Shown here in pieces: positions 26,747 to 32,972 of a stretch of 33,064 nt of DNA. The stretch lies in assembly GCA_937916395.1 (NCBI GenBank), contig CALFTN010000084.1, positions 1 to 33,064 of the forward strand. The letters are read 5' to 3'. The stretch's first letter is position 1. The number at the start of each line of letters is the position of its first letter. A program made the position numbers and the translations under genes. Source of the DNA: an uncultured Clostridia bacterium. Lineage in GTDB: Bacteria > Bacillota > Clostridia > Oscillospirales > Acutalibacteraceae. Below the pieces are notes generated by a model that worked only from the letters and a program-made list of their open reading frames with translations, searched no databases and was not told the origin of the DNA.

Positions 26747-28177
26747 ATGGATGACGCCGGACCTAGTATTATTTTAGCTTCAATTGAGCCAATGCTCAAT
26801 ACACTTGAGGTAACTGCAAATGCAAAATCACTTATTTGGCAGGTGCCGTTACTTGTAATTCTTATTTTAGTAAATGCTTTTTTTGCAATGAGCGAAATTG
26901 CACTTATTTCGCTTAATGATGCAAAGTTAGAAAAACAAGCCGAAGAAGGCAATAAAAAAGCAAAACAAGTTTTAAAATTAACAAAAAATCCAAGCAAGTT
27001 TTTATCTACAATTCAAATAGGTGTAACACTTGCGGGCTTCTTAGCATCTGCATCTGCTGCTACAACTTTAGCAGAAATGCTCACAGCAGTAGTTGTGAAT
27101 TCAACTGGTGTAAGTGAAAAAATTATTTCACCTGTTGCAGTTGTTCTTGTTACAATTATAATGTCATACTTCACTCTTGTTTTTGGTGAGTTGGCACCAA
27201 AAAGAATTGGTATGCAGATTCCTGAAAAAATCGCTTTTAAGGTTGTTGGTGTTTTAAAAACAATTTCTAAAATTACTTCTCCGTTTGTAAAAGTGCTTTC
27301 AGTTTCAACAAATGGTGTTGTAAGACTTTTAGGCTTTGACCCTAACGCTTCTGAAGAGGTTGTTACCGAAGAAGAAATCAGAATGATGGTTGATGTAGGG
27401 CAAGAAAAAGGTGTTATTGAAGATGTTCAGAAAGAAATGATTAATAACATCTTTGAATTTGATGACCTTAATGCTGGCGATATTATGACACACCGTACAG
27501 ATGTTACAGCAGTTGATGTTGAAGATGATGATATAGAAAGCTTTGTAAATCTTGCTATTGAAAAGGGTTACTCGAGAATTCCTGTTTATGAGGGCGATAT
27601 TGATAACATAATAGGTCTTATTTATGTAAAAGACTTACTTAAATATGTTGGTAAATCTCTCCCGGCTAAAGCAAGTCTTAAAAAGATGGCAAGAGAAGCG
27701 TACTTTATTCCTGAAACAAAATCCTGTGGTGAATTGTTTACCGAAATGAGTGCTAAAAAAATTCAGATGGCTATTGTAGTTGATGAATATGGTGGTACAG
27801 CTGGTATTCTTACACTTGAAGATTTGGTTGAAGCAATTATGGGTAATATTCAGGACGAATATGACCAGGAAGACGAAGAAATCTCAAAAATTGACGATAA
27901 TACATTCACAGTTGATGGTACTATTGATATTGAAGAAATTGAGGAACTTATAGGTAAAGAACTCCCTGAGGGTGATTATGAAACTCTTGCAGGATATATA
28001 ATTGACCAGCTTCAATTTTTACCTAAAGATGGTGAAATGAATGAGGTTGAATTTGAAAATGTCAAATTCACAGTTCTCAAGGTTGATGAGCGAAGAATAG
28101 AAAAAATCAAAGTCGAAATCACACCACTTTCAGAAAGCGAAGATGACGATGACGACGATGATGAAGATGATGATTAA
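26747..28177 (+). CDS. CorC/HlyC family CBS-domain membrane protein (CNNM-like)
   Basis: 476 residues. An N-terminal DUF21/CNNM membrane domain with three main hydrophobic segments (QVPLLVILILVNAFFAMSEIAL; FLSTIQIGVTLAGFLASASA; PVAVVLVTIIMSYFTLVFGELAPKR) is followed by two CBS domains (DIMTHRTDVTAVDVEDDDIESF ... IPVYEGDIDNIIGLIYVKDLL; IQMAIVVDEYGGTAGILTLEDL) and a C-terminal CorC_HlyC domain (FTVDGTIDIEEIEELIG...). Family members are linked to magnesium or cobalt efflux and old 'hemolysin' annotations; substrate here is inferred only from family. It ends in an acidic tail, almost all Asp and Glu (last ~13 residues). AGGAG is 11 nt from the ATG. Monocistronic, between a consensus promoter and a terminator that starts within the stop codon. 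Confidence 0.92.
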   Translation: MDDAGPSIILASIEPMLNTLEVTANAKSLIWQVPLLVILILVNAFFAMSEIALISLNDAKLEKQAEEGNKKAKQVLKLTKNPSKFLSTIQIGVTLAGFLASASAATTLAEMLTAVVVNSTGVSEKIISPVAVVLVTIIMSYFTLVFGELAPKRIGMQIPEKIAFKVVGVLKTISKITSPFVKVLSVSTNGVVRLLGFDPNASEEVVTEEEIRMMVDVGQEKGVIEDVQKEMINNIFEFDDLNAGDIMTHRTDVTAVDVEDDDIESFVNLAIEKGYSRIPVYEGDIDNIIGLIYVKDLLKYVGKSLPAKASLKKMAREAYFIPETKSCGELFTEMSAKKIQMAIVVDEYGGTAGILTLEDLVEAIMGNIQDEYDQEDEEISKIDDNTFTVDGTIDIEEIEELIGKELPEGDYETLAGYIIDQLQFLPKDGEMNEVEFENVKFTVLKVDERRIEKIKVEITPLSESEDDDDDDDEDDD

Positions 28178-28211
28178 AAAAGAACTCAGCAGAAATGCTG
28201 AGTTCTTTTTT
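28176..28211 (+). terminator. Intrinsic terminator of the CorC-like gene
   Basis: AAAAAAGAACTCAGCA (28176-28191) pairs perfectly with TGCTGAGTTCTTTTTT (28196-28211) around a GAAA tetraloop. The stem begins inside the TAA stop codon. Confidence 0.95.
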
Positions 28212-28212
28212 A

Positions 28213-28243
28213 GATAATAGAGAAGAGATAATAGAGAAGAGAA
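28213..28243. repeat. Second 14-bp purine-rich tandem repeat
   Basis: Two identical copies of GATAATAGAGAAGA (28213-28226, 28227-28240) and the first bases of a third. The period (14 bp) and A/G-rich, C-free character match the array at 1-49, although the unit sequence differs. Intergenic, between two terminators. Confidence 0.8.
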
Positions 28244-28276
28244 AAGGGGCAAAGCCGATTATAATAAAATATCAAT

Positions 28277-28324
28277 AAAAACTATCATTTTTAGTTTTCG
28301 ATAAACTGAAAATGATAGTTTTTT
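28277..28324. terminator. Terminator of the XRE regulator gene (possibly bidirectional)
   Basis: A long hairpin: AAAACTATCATTTTTAGTTT (28278-28297) pairs with the region 28303-28322 with a single G-U type mismatch around a TCGAT loop, flanked by A runs on one side and T runs on the other. It lies 2 nt beyond the stop codon of the minus-strand regulator gene. Confidence 0.85.
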
Positions 28325-28325
28325 C

Positions 28326-28550
28326 TTATTCTTTAGGTAATTGATTTGGTGTGCTTGTAAAACCTAAAATATAATCAGCAGAGACATTGTAAAATTTGCA
28401 TAAGGTAATTATATGCCTTATGGGCATTTCGTTTTCGGCTGTTTCATATCTGCTATATACTTTTTGATTAGTGTTTAAAACTTTTGCTACTTCTGTTTGA
28501 GTTAAATCGTTATCTTCTCTTAAATCTCGTATTCTTTGAACATAATTCAC
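28326..28550 (-). CDS. Small XRE (Cro/CI) family transcriptional regulator
   Basis: 74 residues: essentially one helix-turn-helix domain. RIRDLREDNDLTQTEVAKVL, then NTNQKVYSRYETAENEMPI and LCKFYNVSADYILG, is the standard HTH_3 layout, with recognition helix around NQKVYSRYE. There is no additional ligand or peptide-binding domain (no TPR, no peptidase), so it is a simple DNA-binding repressor type. The start is taken as GTG at 28550: AGGAG lies 10 nt upstream, and the encoded sequence then begins NYVQRIRDL as in relatives; the longer ATG form at 28574 would place the AGGAG inside the gene. It is divergent from the peptide-ABC exporter unit, and two 18-bp sites lie in between, so it probably represses that unit and itself. 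Confidence 0.9.
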   Translation of the reverse strand: MNYVQRIRDLREDNDLTQTEVAKVLNTNQKVYSRYETAENEMPIRHIITLCKFYNVSADYILGFTSTPNQLPKE

Positions 28551-28587
28551 AGTAAAACAACTCCTATGTATCAATTAAATGGAGTGT

Positions 28588-28615
28588 ATCATACCACTTA
28601 TCTGGGGTATTGACT
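28588..28615 (-). promoter_or_regulatory. Possible promoter of the XRE regulator
   Basis: On the minus strand, -10 TATGAT (28593-28588) matches consensus in five of six positions; the -35 region (about 28616-28610) is poor. It overlaps the first 18-bp operator-like site and, at its upstream end, the -35 of the divergent promoter, so the two promoters are back to back. Confidence 0.45.
28592..28609. promoter_or_regulatory. Operator-like site 1 (18 bp)
   Basis: TACCACTTATCTGGGGTA. It is 16 of 18 identical to site 2 and has partial dyad symmetry (TACCnC...GnGGTA). It overlaps the -10 region of the regulator's own putative promoter and ends just before the -35 of the divergent promoter. Likely binding site of the adjacent XRE regulator; this is inference from position and symmetry. 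Confidence 0.7.
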
Positions 28616-28638
28616 TTACCACTAATTTGGGGTAAAAT
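28610..28638 (+). promoter_or_regulatory. Promoter of the peptide-ABC exporter unit (operator-overlapped)
   Basis: -35 TTGACT (28610-28615), 17-bp spacer, -10 TAAAAT (28633-28638). Operator-like site 2 fills the spacer and reaches into the -10, so a bound regulator would block RNA polymerase. Confidence 0.65.
28617..28634. promoter_or_regulatory. Operator-like site 2 (18 bp)
   Basis: TACCACTAATTTGGGGTA, a direct copy of site 1 offset by 25 bp. It sits between the -35 and -10 of the plus-strand promoter. Confidence 0.7.
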
Positions 28639-28691
28639 GTGCTTATCAGGTTTATTATTGTCATAAAACTTCAAAACTGACTTCTTGACTA

Positions 28692-28720
28692 TTGACAAAT
28701 TATGGTAAGTGTGTTATTGT
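28692..28720 (+). promoter_or_regulatory. Possible second promoter ahead of the small peptide gene
   Basis: A perfect -35 TTGACA (28692-28697), 17-bp spacer and a moderate -10 TATTGT (28715-28720), about 49 bp before the peptide start. It would be outside the reach of the two operator-like sites, so the unit could have one regulated and one constitutive promoter. Confidence 0.5.
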
Positions 28721-28768
28721 GAAAAAACATTCGAATGTAAAAATAATTTTTGAAAGGAGTTGGACATA

Positions 28769-28843
28769 ATGATGAATTATATGACAAGAAGAAAAACAGA
28801 AAAAATGAACTATCCGGTTGTTGTGTCCAAATTCTGCTCGTAA
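28769..28843 (+). CDS. 24-residue peptide: leader peptide or exported peptide precursor
   Basis: A 24-codon ORF with an excellent ribosome site (AAAGGAG 28753-28759, 9 nt from ATG 28769). It begins MMNYMTRRK, has a basic centre, and ends in the hydrophobic VVVSKFCS with one Cys next to last. It is not homologous to anything I recognise and is too short for most gene finders. It lies between a promoter and an intrinsic terminator (28877-28912), ahead of two ABC exporter genes. Two readings are possible. It may be a regulatory leader whose translation controls readthrough, as bmrB does for bmrCD in Bacillus subtilis. Or it may be a precursor of a small secreted peptide handled by the exporters; no modifying enzyme or peptidase is encoded nearby, and no double-Gly leader is present, which weakens the second reading. 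Translation is likely; function is unproven. Confidence 0.65.
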   Translation: MMNYMTRRKTEKMNYPVVVSKFCS

Positions 28844-28934
28844 GTGGTAAAGACATAATGTGATAATTGTTGTTTTCCCCGGAAAGTTAAAGCTTTTCGG
28901 GGGTTTTTGTTTTTATTATGATGTTTCGAGCAGA
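28833..28934 (+). promoter_or_regulatory. Candidate RNA switch: long-range pairing around the terminator
   Basis: TCTGCTCG (28833-28840, the last Phe-Cys-Ser codons of the peptide) is exactly complementary to CGAGCAGA (28927-28934), which lies beyond the terminator and 26 nt before the exporter's ribosome site. Allowing one bulged T extends the match to 11 pairs. A ribosome at the end of the peptide ORF would block this pairing. Separately, CCGGAAAG occurs in the terminator's left arm (28879-28886) and again at the exporter's ribosome site (28956-28963), so the terminator's right arm CTTTTCGG could pair with either. Confidence 0.4.
28877..28912 (+). terminator. Intrinsic terminator between the peptide ORF and the ABC exporter genes
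   Basis: CCCCGGAAAG (28877-28886) pairs with CTTTTCGGGG (28893-28902) with one G-U pair and a 6-nt loop, followed by TTTTTGTTTTT. It lies 33 nt after the peptide stop codon and 60 nt before the exporter start. Because no separate promoter is seen after it, the exporter genes must depend on readthrough, so this is probably an attenuator. Confidence 0.88.
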
Positions 28935-28972
28935 TTTTTGGGGAGTTGGTGACTTCCGGAAAGGAGGTAAAA

Positions 28973-30802
28973 ATGAAAGGCGATAAATCTTTTAATAAAA
29001 AGAAAGGAAAAAACTCGACTTTTAAAGATATTATTTATGGGTTAAAAATACTTAACGAGTGTGGTAATAAATTAGTTTTTACGAGAATAATTTCCGTTTT
29101 TAGTTTCTGGTTTTTTACTGGATTTGTTGAGGATATATTACTTTTAAAATATCTTTTACAGTCACTCGAAAAAGGTGTTTCATTTAAAGATTTTGTTATA
29201 GTATGTCTTATCTTTTTAGGTTTATCTATAACAGGAAGGGTGCTTAACAATTATTTCGATTACCTTACAGGAGTTAAAAAGAAAGTCTTTTACAAAAAAC
29301 TTAATGAAAGAATATTTGAAAAAGCAGTAAACGTTGATATGGATTGTTTTTATAATCCTGAATTTTTTGATAAGTACAAAAGAGCAACGGAGATTGTTAC
29401 AGATGGTCATTTTGATGAATTTTGTTACGGTTTTGCCTGTGTTGTGGGCGGAAGTATAACGGGGGCTTTCTTAATAGCTTATGTTATTACTGTTGACCCT
29501 AAAATGCTTTTTATACTTTTGATTGGATTAGTTGTTGTAGCATTTCAGGGAGTTAAAAGTAAGCTTGAAGTTAATAAAGATAAAGAAATGACAATTCACA
29601 AACGCTCAAAGGCTTATGTGAAAAGAACAATATATTTAAAAGATTTTTCAAAGGATATGAGAACATCAGGAGTTTACGGTGTTCTTCATACAAGATTTGA
29701 AAATGCAGTAAATAAAAACAGAGAAATAATTAAAAAATACGGTTATAAAATTGCTCTGTTAGAGATGATGACAGGACTTTTTGGTATGGCACTGCCTGTT
29801 GCAACGTCTTATGCTTATGCTACATATCGTTATGTAGTAAAAAGAAATCTCGCACTTTCTGATTTTTCGGTTATTGTAACTGCTATGGGTAATCTGAAAG
29901 ATGTTATAAACGATTTAACTGAAGCGGTTTCAACTGTAAAAAAAGAATCACTTTATTTTCGTAATTTAAAAGAATTTTTTGATTATGAAAATAAGATAGA
30001 GAAGGGAACAAAAATAGCAGATGAATTTAAGTCACTTGAATTTAAAAATGTACAGTTCACATATCCTGAAGCAAAAGAACCGACACTCAAAAATTTTGAC
30101 TTCAAATTAAGTAAAGGTCAGACAGTTGCGGTAGTTGGTGAAAATGGTGCAGGTAAATCTACATTTATAAAATTGCTTTTAAGATTTTATGATGTGGATA
30201 GTGGTGAAATTCTTTATAATGGTGTAAGTATTAAAGAATATGATATAGACTCATTAAGAGAAAGAATTTCAACAGTATTTCAGGATTACAAAGTGTTTGC
30301 ACTTTCTGTTGCAGAAAATGTTCTTTGTAAAGAAATTGAAACAAACGAAGAACTTATAAAAGCAGTTGAAGCTATGAAAAATAGTGGTGCTTACGATTTT
30401 GTAGAGAATTTACCAGAAAAAGAAAACACCGTTATTACCAGGGAGTTTGACGAAAAAGGCGTTGGACTTTCAGGTGGTGAGCAACAAAAATTAGCAGTTG
30501 CAAGGGTGTTTGCAGGTAATACTGATTTAGCAATTCTTGATGAGCCGTCATCAGCATTTGACCCTGTTGCAGAATATAAGATGTATGAAAATCTTATAAA
30601 AGCAACAAAAGATAAAACTGTAATTTATATTTCTCACAGACTTTCATCAGCAGTGCTTTCAGACAAAATATTTGTAATTTCTGAGGGTACTGTAAAAGAA
30701 AGTGGTAGCCACAAAGAGCTTATGGACTTAGATGGAATTTACAGTAATATGTTTACACTTCAGGCAGAAAGCTACAAGAACTCTGAAAGGAGTGTGAGCT
30801 GA
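28973..30802 (+). CDS. ABC exporter half-transporter, permease fused to ATPase (first subunit)
   Basis: 609 residues: a six-helix type IV exporter membrane domain (about 35-330; KLVFTRIISVFSFWFFTGFV, ILLIGLVVVAFQG, MTGLFGMALPVATSYAYA) joined to an ATPase domain. ATPase motifs are complete: Walker A GENGAGKST (from Gly389), Q-loop VFQDYK, signature LSGGEQQKLAVARVF, Walker B LAILDEPSSAFDP with Glu524, and H-loop His555 (ISHRLSS). No N-terminal C39 peptidase, so it is not a bacteriocin-processing type. The FQDY/FQDF Q-loop resembles lantibiotic-type (NisT-like) exporters, while pairing of two half-transporters behind a peptide ORF resembles BmrCD multidrug exporters. ATG 28973 has AAAGGAGG 5 nt upstream; a GTG at 28946 lies upstream of that site and is rejected. 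The second subunit gene starts 1 nt after its stop. Confidence 0.93.
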   Translation: MKGDKSFNKKKGKNSTFKDIIYGLKILNECGNKLVFTRIISVFSFWFFTGFVEDILLLKYLLQSLEKGVSFKDFVIVCLIFLGLSITGRVLNNYFDYLTGVKKKVFYKKLNERIFEKAVNVDMDCFYNPEFFDKYKRATEIVTDGHFDEFCYGFACVVGGSITGAFLIAYVITVDPKMLFILLIGLVVVAFQGVKSKLEVNKDKEMTIHKRSKAYVKRTIYLKDFSKDMRTSGVYGVLHTRFENAVNKNREIIKKYGYKIALLEMMTGLFGMALPVATSYAYATYRYVVKRNLALSDFSVIVTAMGNLKDVINDLTEAVSTVKKESLYFRNLKEFFDYENKIEKGTKIADEFKSLEFKNVQFTYPEAKEPTLKNFDFKLSKGQTVAVVGENGAGKSTFIKLLLRFYDVDSGEILYNGVSIKEYDIDSLRERISTVFQDYKVFALSVAENVLCKEIETNEELIKAVEAMKNSGAYDFVENLPEKENTVITREFDEKGVGLSGGEQQKLAVARVFAGNTDLAILDEPSSAFDPVAEYKMYENLIKATKDKTVIYISHRLSSAVLSDKIFVISEGTVKESGSHKELMDLDGIYSNMFTLQAESYKNSERSVS

Positions 30803-30803
30803 T

Positions 30804-32594
30804 ATGAAAAAAGAAAAGATTAAAACAAAACACAGTACATTTTCAAATGTGTTTTATCTTTTAAAAGTTATGTTTAAAATTTCACCCTGGCTTGTTATCG
30901 GCGAAATTTTTATGCATACTTTATGTACTTTGCCAGGCAGACTTGTTTCAATAATCGGTCTTAAATATGTTATTGATGAAGTGCAGAATGGCGGAGAACC
31001 GGTTAAAATATTATCCGGCATAGGTCTTATACTTGTTATACTTGTGTTTGGAGAAACAGTAAACGGATTGTTTTTCGAGTTATTTGTTCACAGAGAACGC
31101 GAGAAACTTGATTTGAAACTTCAGTCAAGACTTTACGAAAAAGCAGCTACACTTGATATTGCAAAATATGACAGTCCTGAATATTATGCGGATTTTATTT
31201 TGTCAATTGAAAATTCATCAGATAATATCCGCTATATGTTAGGTACGGTTAAGAGTTATGTGGGTGAAGTTATCGCTTTTCTGACAATTTCTTCAGTACT
31301 ATTAACTATTGATCCTGTTGCATTACTTATGTTGCTGGTTGCCTGCGTAATAGGTATTCCGTTAAGTAAATATTTAAGTAAACTTATGTATGAAAGACGC
31401 GAAAAATTAACTGAATCAGACAGAAAAGCAGAATATTATGCAAGGGTATTTTATCTTCCTGAATATGCGGGAGAAATACGATTAAGCAATATTTATCCAC
31501 TTTTGAAAAGTAGATTTTCAAAACAAGCAGATGAAGTTATTTCAATTCAAAGAAAATACACCCGAAAAATTAATGCTTTATGGTTTGTAGAAGAAGCAAT
31601 TATTAGCAGTGTAATATCTGTTTTTGTTATGGTTATATATCTTGGTTATAAGATATTGGTTACAAAAGAACTTTCTTTAGGTGATTTTGTTGCTACATTC
31701 AATAGCATAGGTCAAATCGGCAATAGTTTTATGTATCTTTCAGTATTTGCTCTTAAAAATTTCTCGGAACGTTCAAAGATGATAGAAAAGCAAAGAGAAT
31801 TTTTGGCAACTTCTAATGAAATTATTGACGGTGACCATATTGCAGAATGTAAAGAACCAGAAACAATTTCTGTAGAAAATATTAAATTCTCGTATACAGG
31901 TAATGAAAAAGATTCTTTAGACGGCGTTTCATTTGAGATTAAGCCTTATGAAAAGATTGCTCTTGTTGGGTTTAATGGTGCCGGTAAAACCACACTTACC
32001 AATCTTCTTTTAAGACTTTATGACGTTAAAGACGGTAGCATTAAAATCGGCGGTAGAGATATAAGAGAAGAAACTGTAGAGTCTCACAGAAATCGCTTTG
32101 CAGCAGTTTTTCAGGATTTTCAGATTTTTTCTGCGACTGTTGGTGAAAATGTTGCTTTAAGTAAAGTTTACGATGAAAAAAGAGTTTTAGAAGCCTTAAA
32201 GCTTGCAGGCTTTACAAAAGAATTGCCACAAGGAACAGAAACTATTCTTCTTAAAGAATTTGATGAAAATGGTTTAATGCTTTCTGGTGGTGAGCAACAA
32301 AAAATTGCTATTGCAAGAGTTTTCTATAAGAATTGTCCATATATAATTCTTGATGAGCCATCTGCAAATCTTGACCCGATTTCAGAATATGAGCTTAATA
32401 AAAATATAATGGAATCTGCAAAAGAAAAGACAGTTATAATTATTTCTCACAGACTTTCAACAACAGTCAATGCAGACAGAATTATAATGCTTGAAAATGG
32501 TAAAGTTGCAGAAATAGGAACACACGAAGAATTAATGAACAAGAATGGCGATTATGCTTATATGTTTAATCTTCAGGCAGAAAAATATCAATAA
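30804..32594 (+). CDS. ABC exporter half-transporter, permease fused to ATPase (second subunit)
   Basis: 596 residues with the same domain order as the preceding gene: membrane domain about 20-325 (PWLVIGEIFMHTLCTLPG, GIGLILVILVFGE, SVLLTIDPVALLMLLVACVIG, SVISVFVMVIYLGYKI) and ATPase. Walker A GFNGAGKTT (Gly389), Q-loop VFQDFQ, signature LSGGEQQKIAIARVF, Walker B YIILDEPSANLDP with Glu518, H-loop His549 (ISHRLST). It starts 1 nt after its partner (AGGAG 11 nt upstream), so the two should form a heterodimer in the cell membrane. Unlike BmrCD- or TM287/288-type heterodimers, neither subunit shows a degenerate catalytic Glu or signature, so both ATP sites look active. Exported substrate unknown: drug, peptide or lipid-like compound. 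Confidence 0.93.
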   Translation: MKKEKIKTKHSTFSNVFYLLKVMFKISPWLVIGEIFMHTLCTLPGRLVSIIGLKYVIDEVQNGGEPVKILSGIGLILVILVFGETVNGLFFELFVHREREKLDLKLQSRLYEKAATLDIAKYDSPEYYADFILSIENSSDNIRYMLGTVKSYVGEVIAFLTISSVLLTIDPVALLMLLVACVIGIPLSKYLSKLMYERREKLTESDRKAEYYARVFYLPEYAGEIRLSNIYPLLKSRFSKQADEVISIQRKYTRKINALWFVEEAIISSVISVFVMVIYLGYKILVTKELSLGDFVATFNSIGQIGNSFMYLSVFALKNFSERSKMIEKQREFLATSNEIIDGDHIAECKEPETISVENIKFSYTGNEKDSLDGVSFEIKPYEKIALVGFNGAGKTTLTNLLLRLYDVKDGSIKIGGRDIREETVESHRNRFAAVFQDFQIFSATVGENVALSKVYDEKRVLEALKLAGFTKELPQGTETILLKEFDENGLMLSGGEQQKIAIARVFYKNCPYIILDEPSANLDPISEYELNKNIMESAKEKTVIIISHRLSTTVNADRIIMLENGKVAEIGTHEELMNKNGDYAYMFNLQAEKYQ

Positions 32595-32598
32595 TAAA

Positions 32599-32639
32599 AA
32601 ATCCGTAATTCACTTTTTGGAGTGAATTACGGATTTCTT
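32599..32639 (+). terminator. Intrinsic terminator after the ABC exporter genes
   Basis: A perfect 16-bp stem (AAATCCGTAATTCACT, 32599-32614, with 32621-32636) around a TTTTGG loop. T runs are short on the plus side (ATTTCTTG). It also lies directly beyond the stop of the minus-strand FlhB-like gene, where the AAAT end gives a T-containing tail, so it may serve both directions. Confidence 0.85.
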
Positions 32640-32642
32640 GTT

Positions 32643-32939
32643 TTATTTATTGTTCTTGTTTTTGTTTTGTTGTTTTCCTTGTGCGGCAGTTGCTAAAATC
32701 TGCGCATAAATTATTGCAACTGTTTCATAAAGCTCACGTGGGATTTGTGTGCCGACATCCAACATGCAAAGAACAGATGATGCACTGTCATCACGATATA
32801 CAGGGATACCTTCAGTTTCTGCTATATCAATAATTCTTTCAGCAACCTCGCCGTAACCAGATGCGATAACAATAGGCGCCATATCCTGATCCTGATTGTA
32901 TTTTAAAGCAACTGCCTGTTTCGATTTTGGAGAATTCAC
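32643..32939 (-). CDS. Orphan FlhB C-terminal-domain protein (EscU/YscU/HrcU switch-like, YlqH type)
   Basis: 98 residues. KQAVALKYNQDQDMAPIVIASGYGEVAERIIDIAETEGIPVYRD ... VGTQIPRELYETVAIIYAQIL follows the cytoplasmic domain of FlhB, the flagellar export switch (which has NPTHYAVALKY at the equivalent place). Here the autocleavage site NPTH is replaced by NSPKSK, and the membrane part of FlhB is absent, so it cannot act as a self-cleaving export switch. Such stand-alone domains (YlqH in Bacillus) occur in many Firmicutes; function is not established. GTG 32939 is chosen because AAAGG is 9 nt upstream; the ATG at 32948 would touch that site. The C terminus is a Lys/Asn/Gln tail (GKQQNKNKNNK). 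It follows another minus-strand gene by 33 nt and is probably in its operon. Confidence 0.85.
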   Translation of the reverse strand: MNSPKSKQAVALKYNQDQDMAPIVIASGYGEVAERIIDIAETEGIPVYRDDSASSVLCMLDVGTQIPRELYETVAIIYAQILATAAQGKQQNKNKNNK

Positions 32940-32972
32940 TTGCACCATCCTTTCTTTTAATTTTATTGGTTA

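Noticed and set aside
28640..28768. A metabolite riboswitch in the leader of the peptide-exporter unit
   Set aside because: I could not find conserved riboswitch motifs; the region is AT-rich and better explained by a second promoter and the peptide ribosome site.
28946..28972. GTG start at 28946 for the first ABC subunit
   Set aside because: The strong AAAGGAGG site lies downstream of it and 5 nt before ATG 28973.
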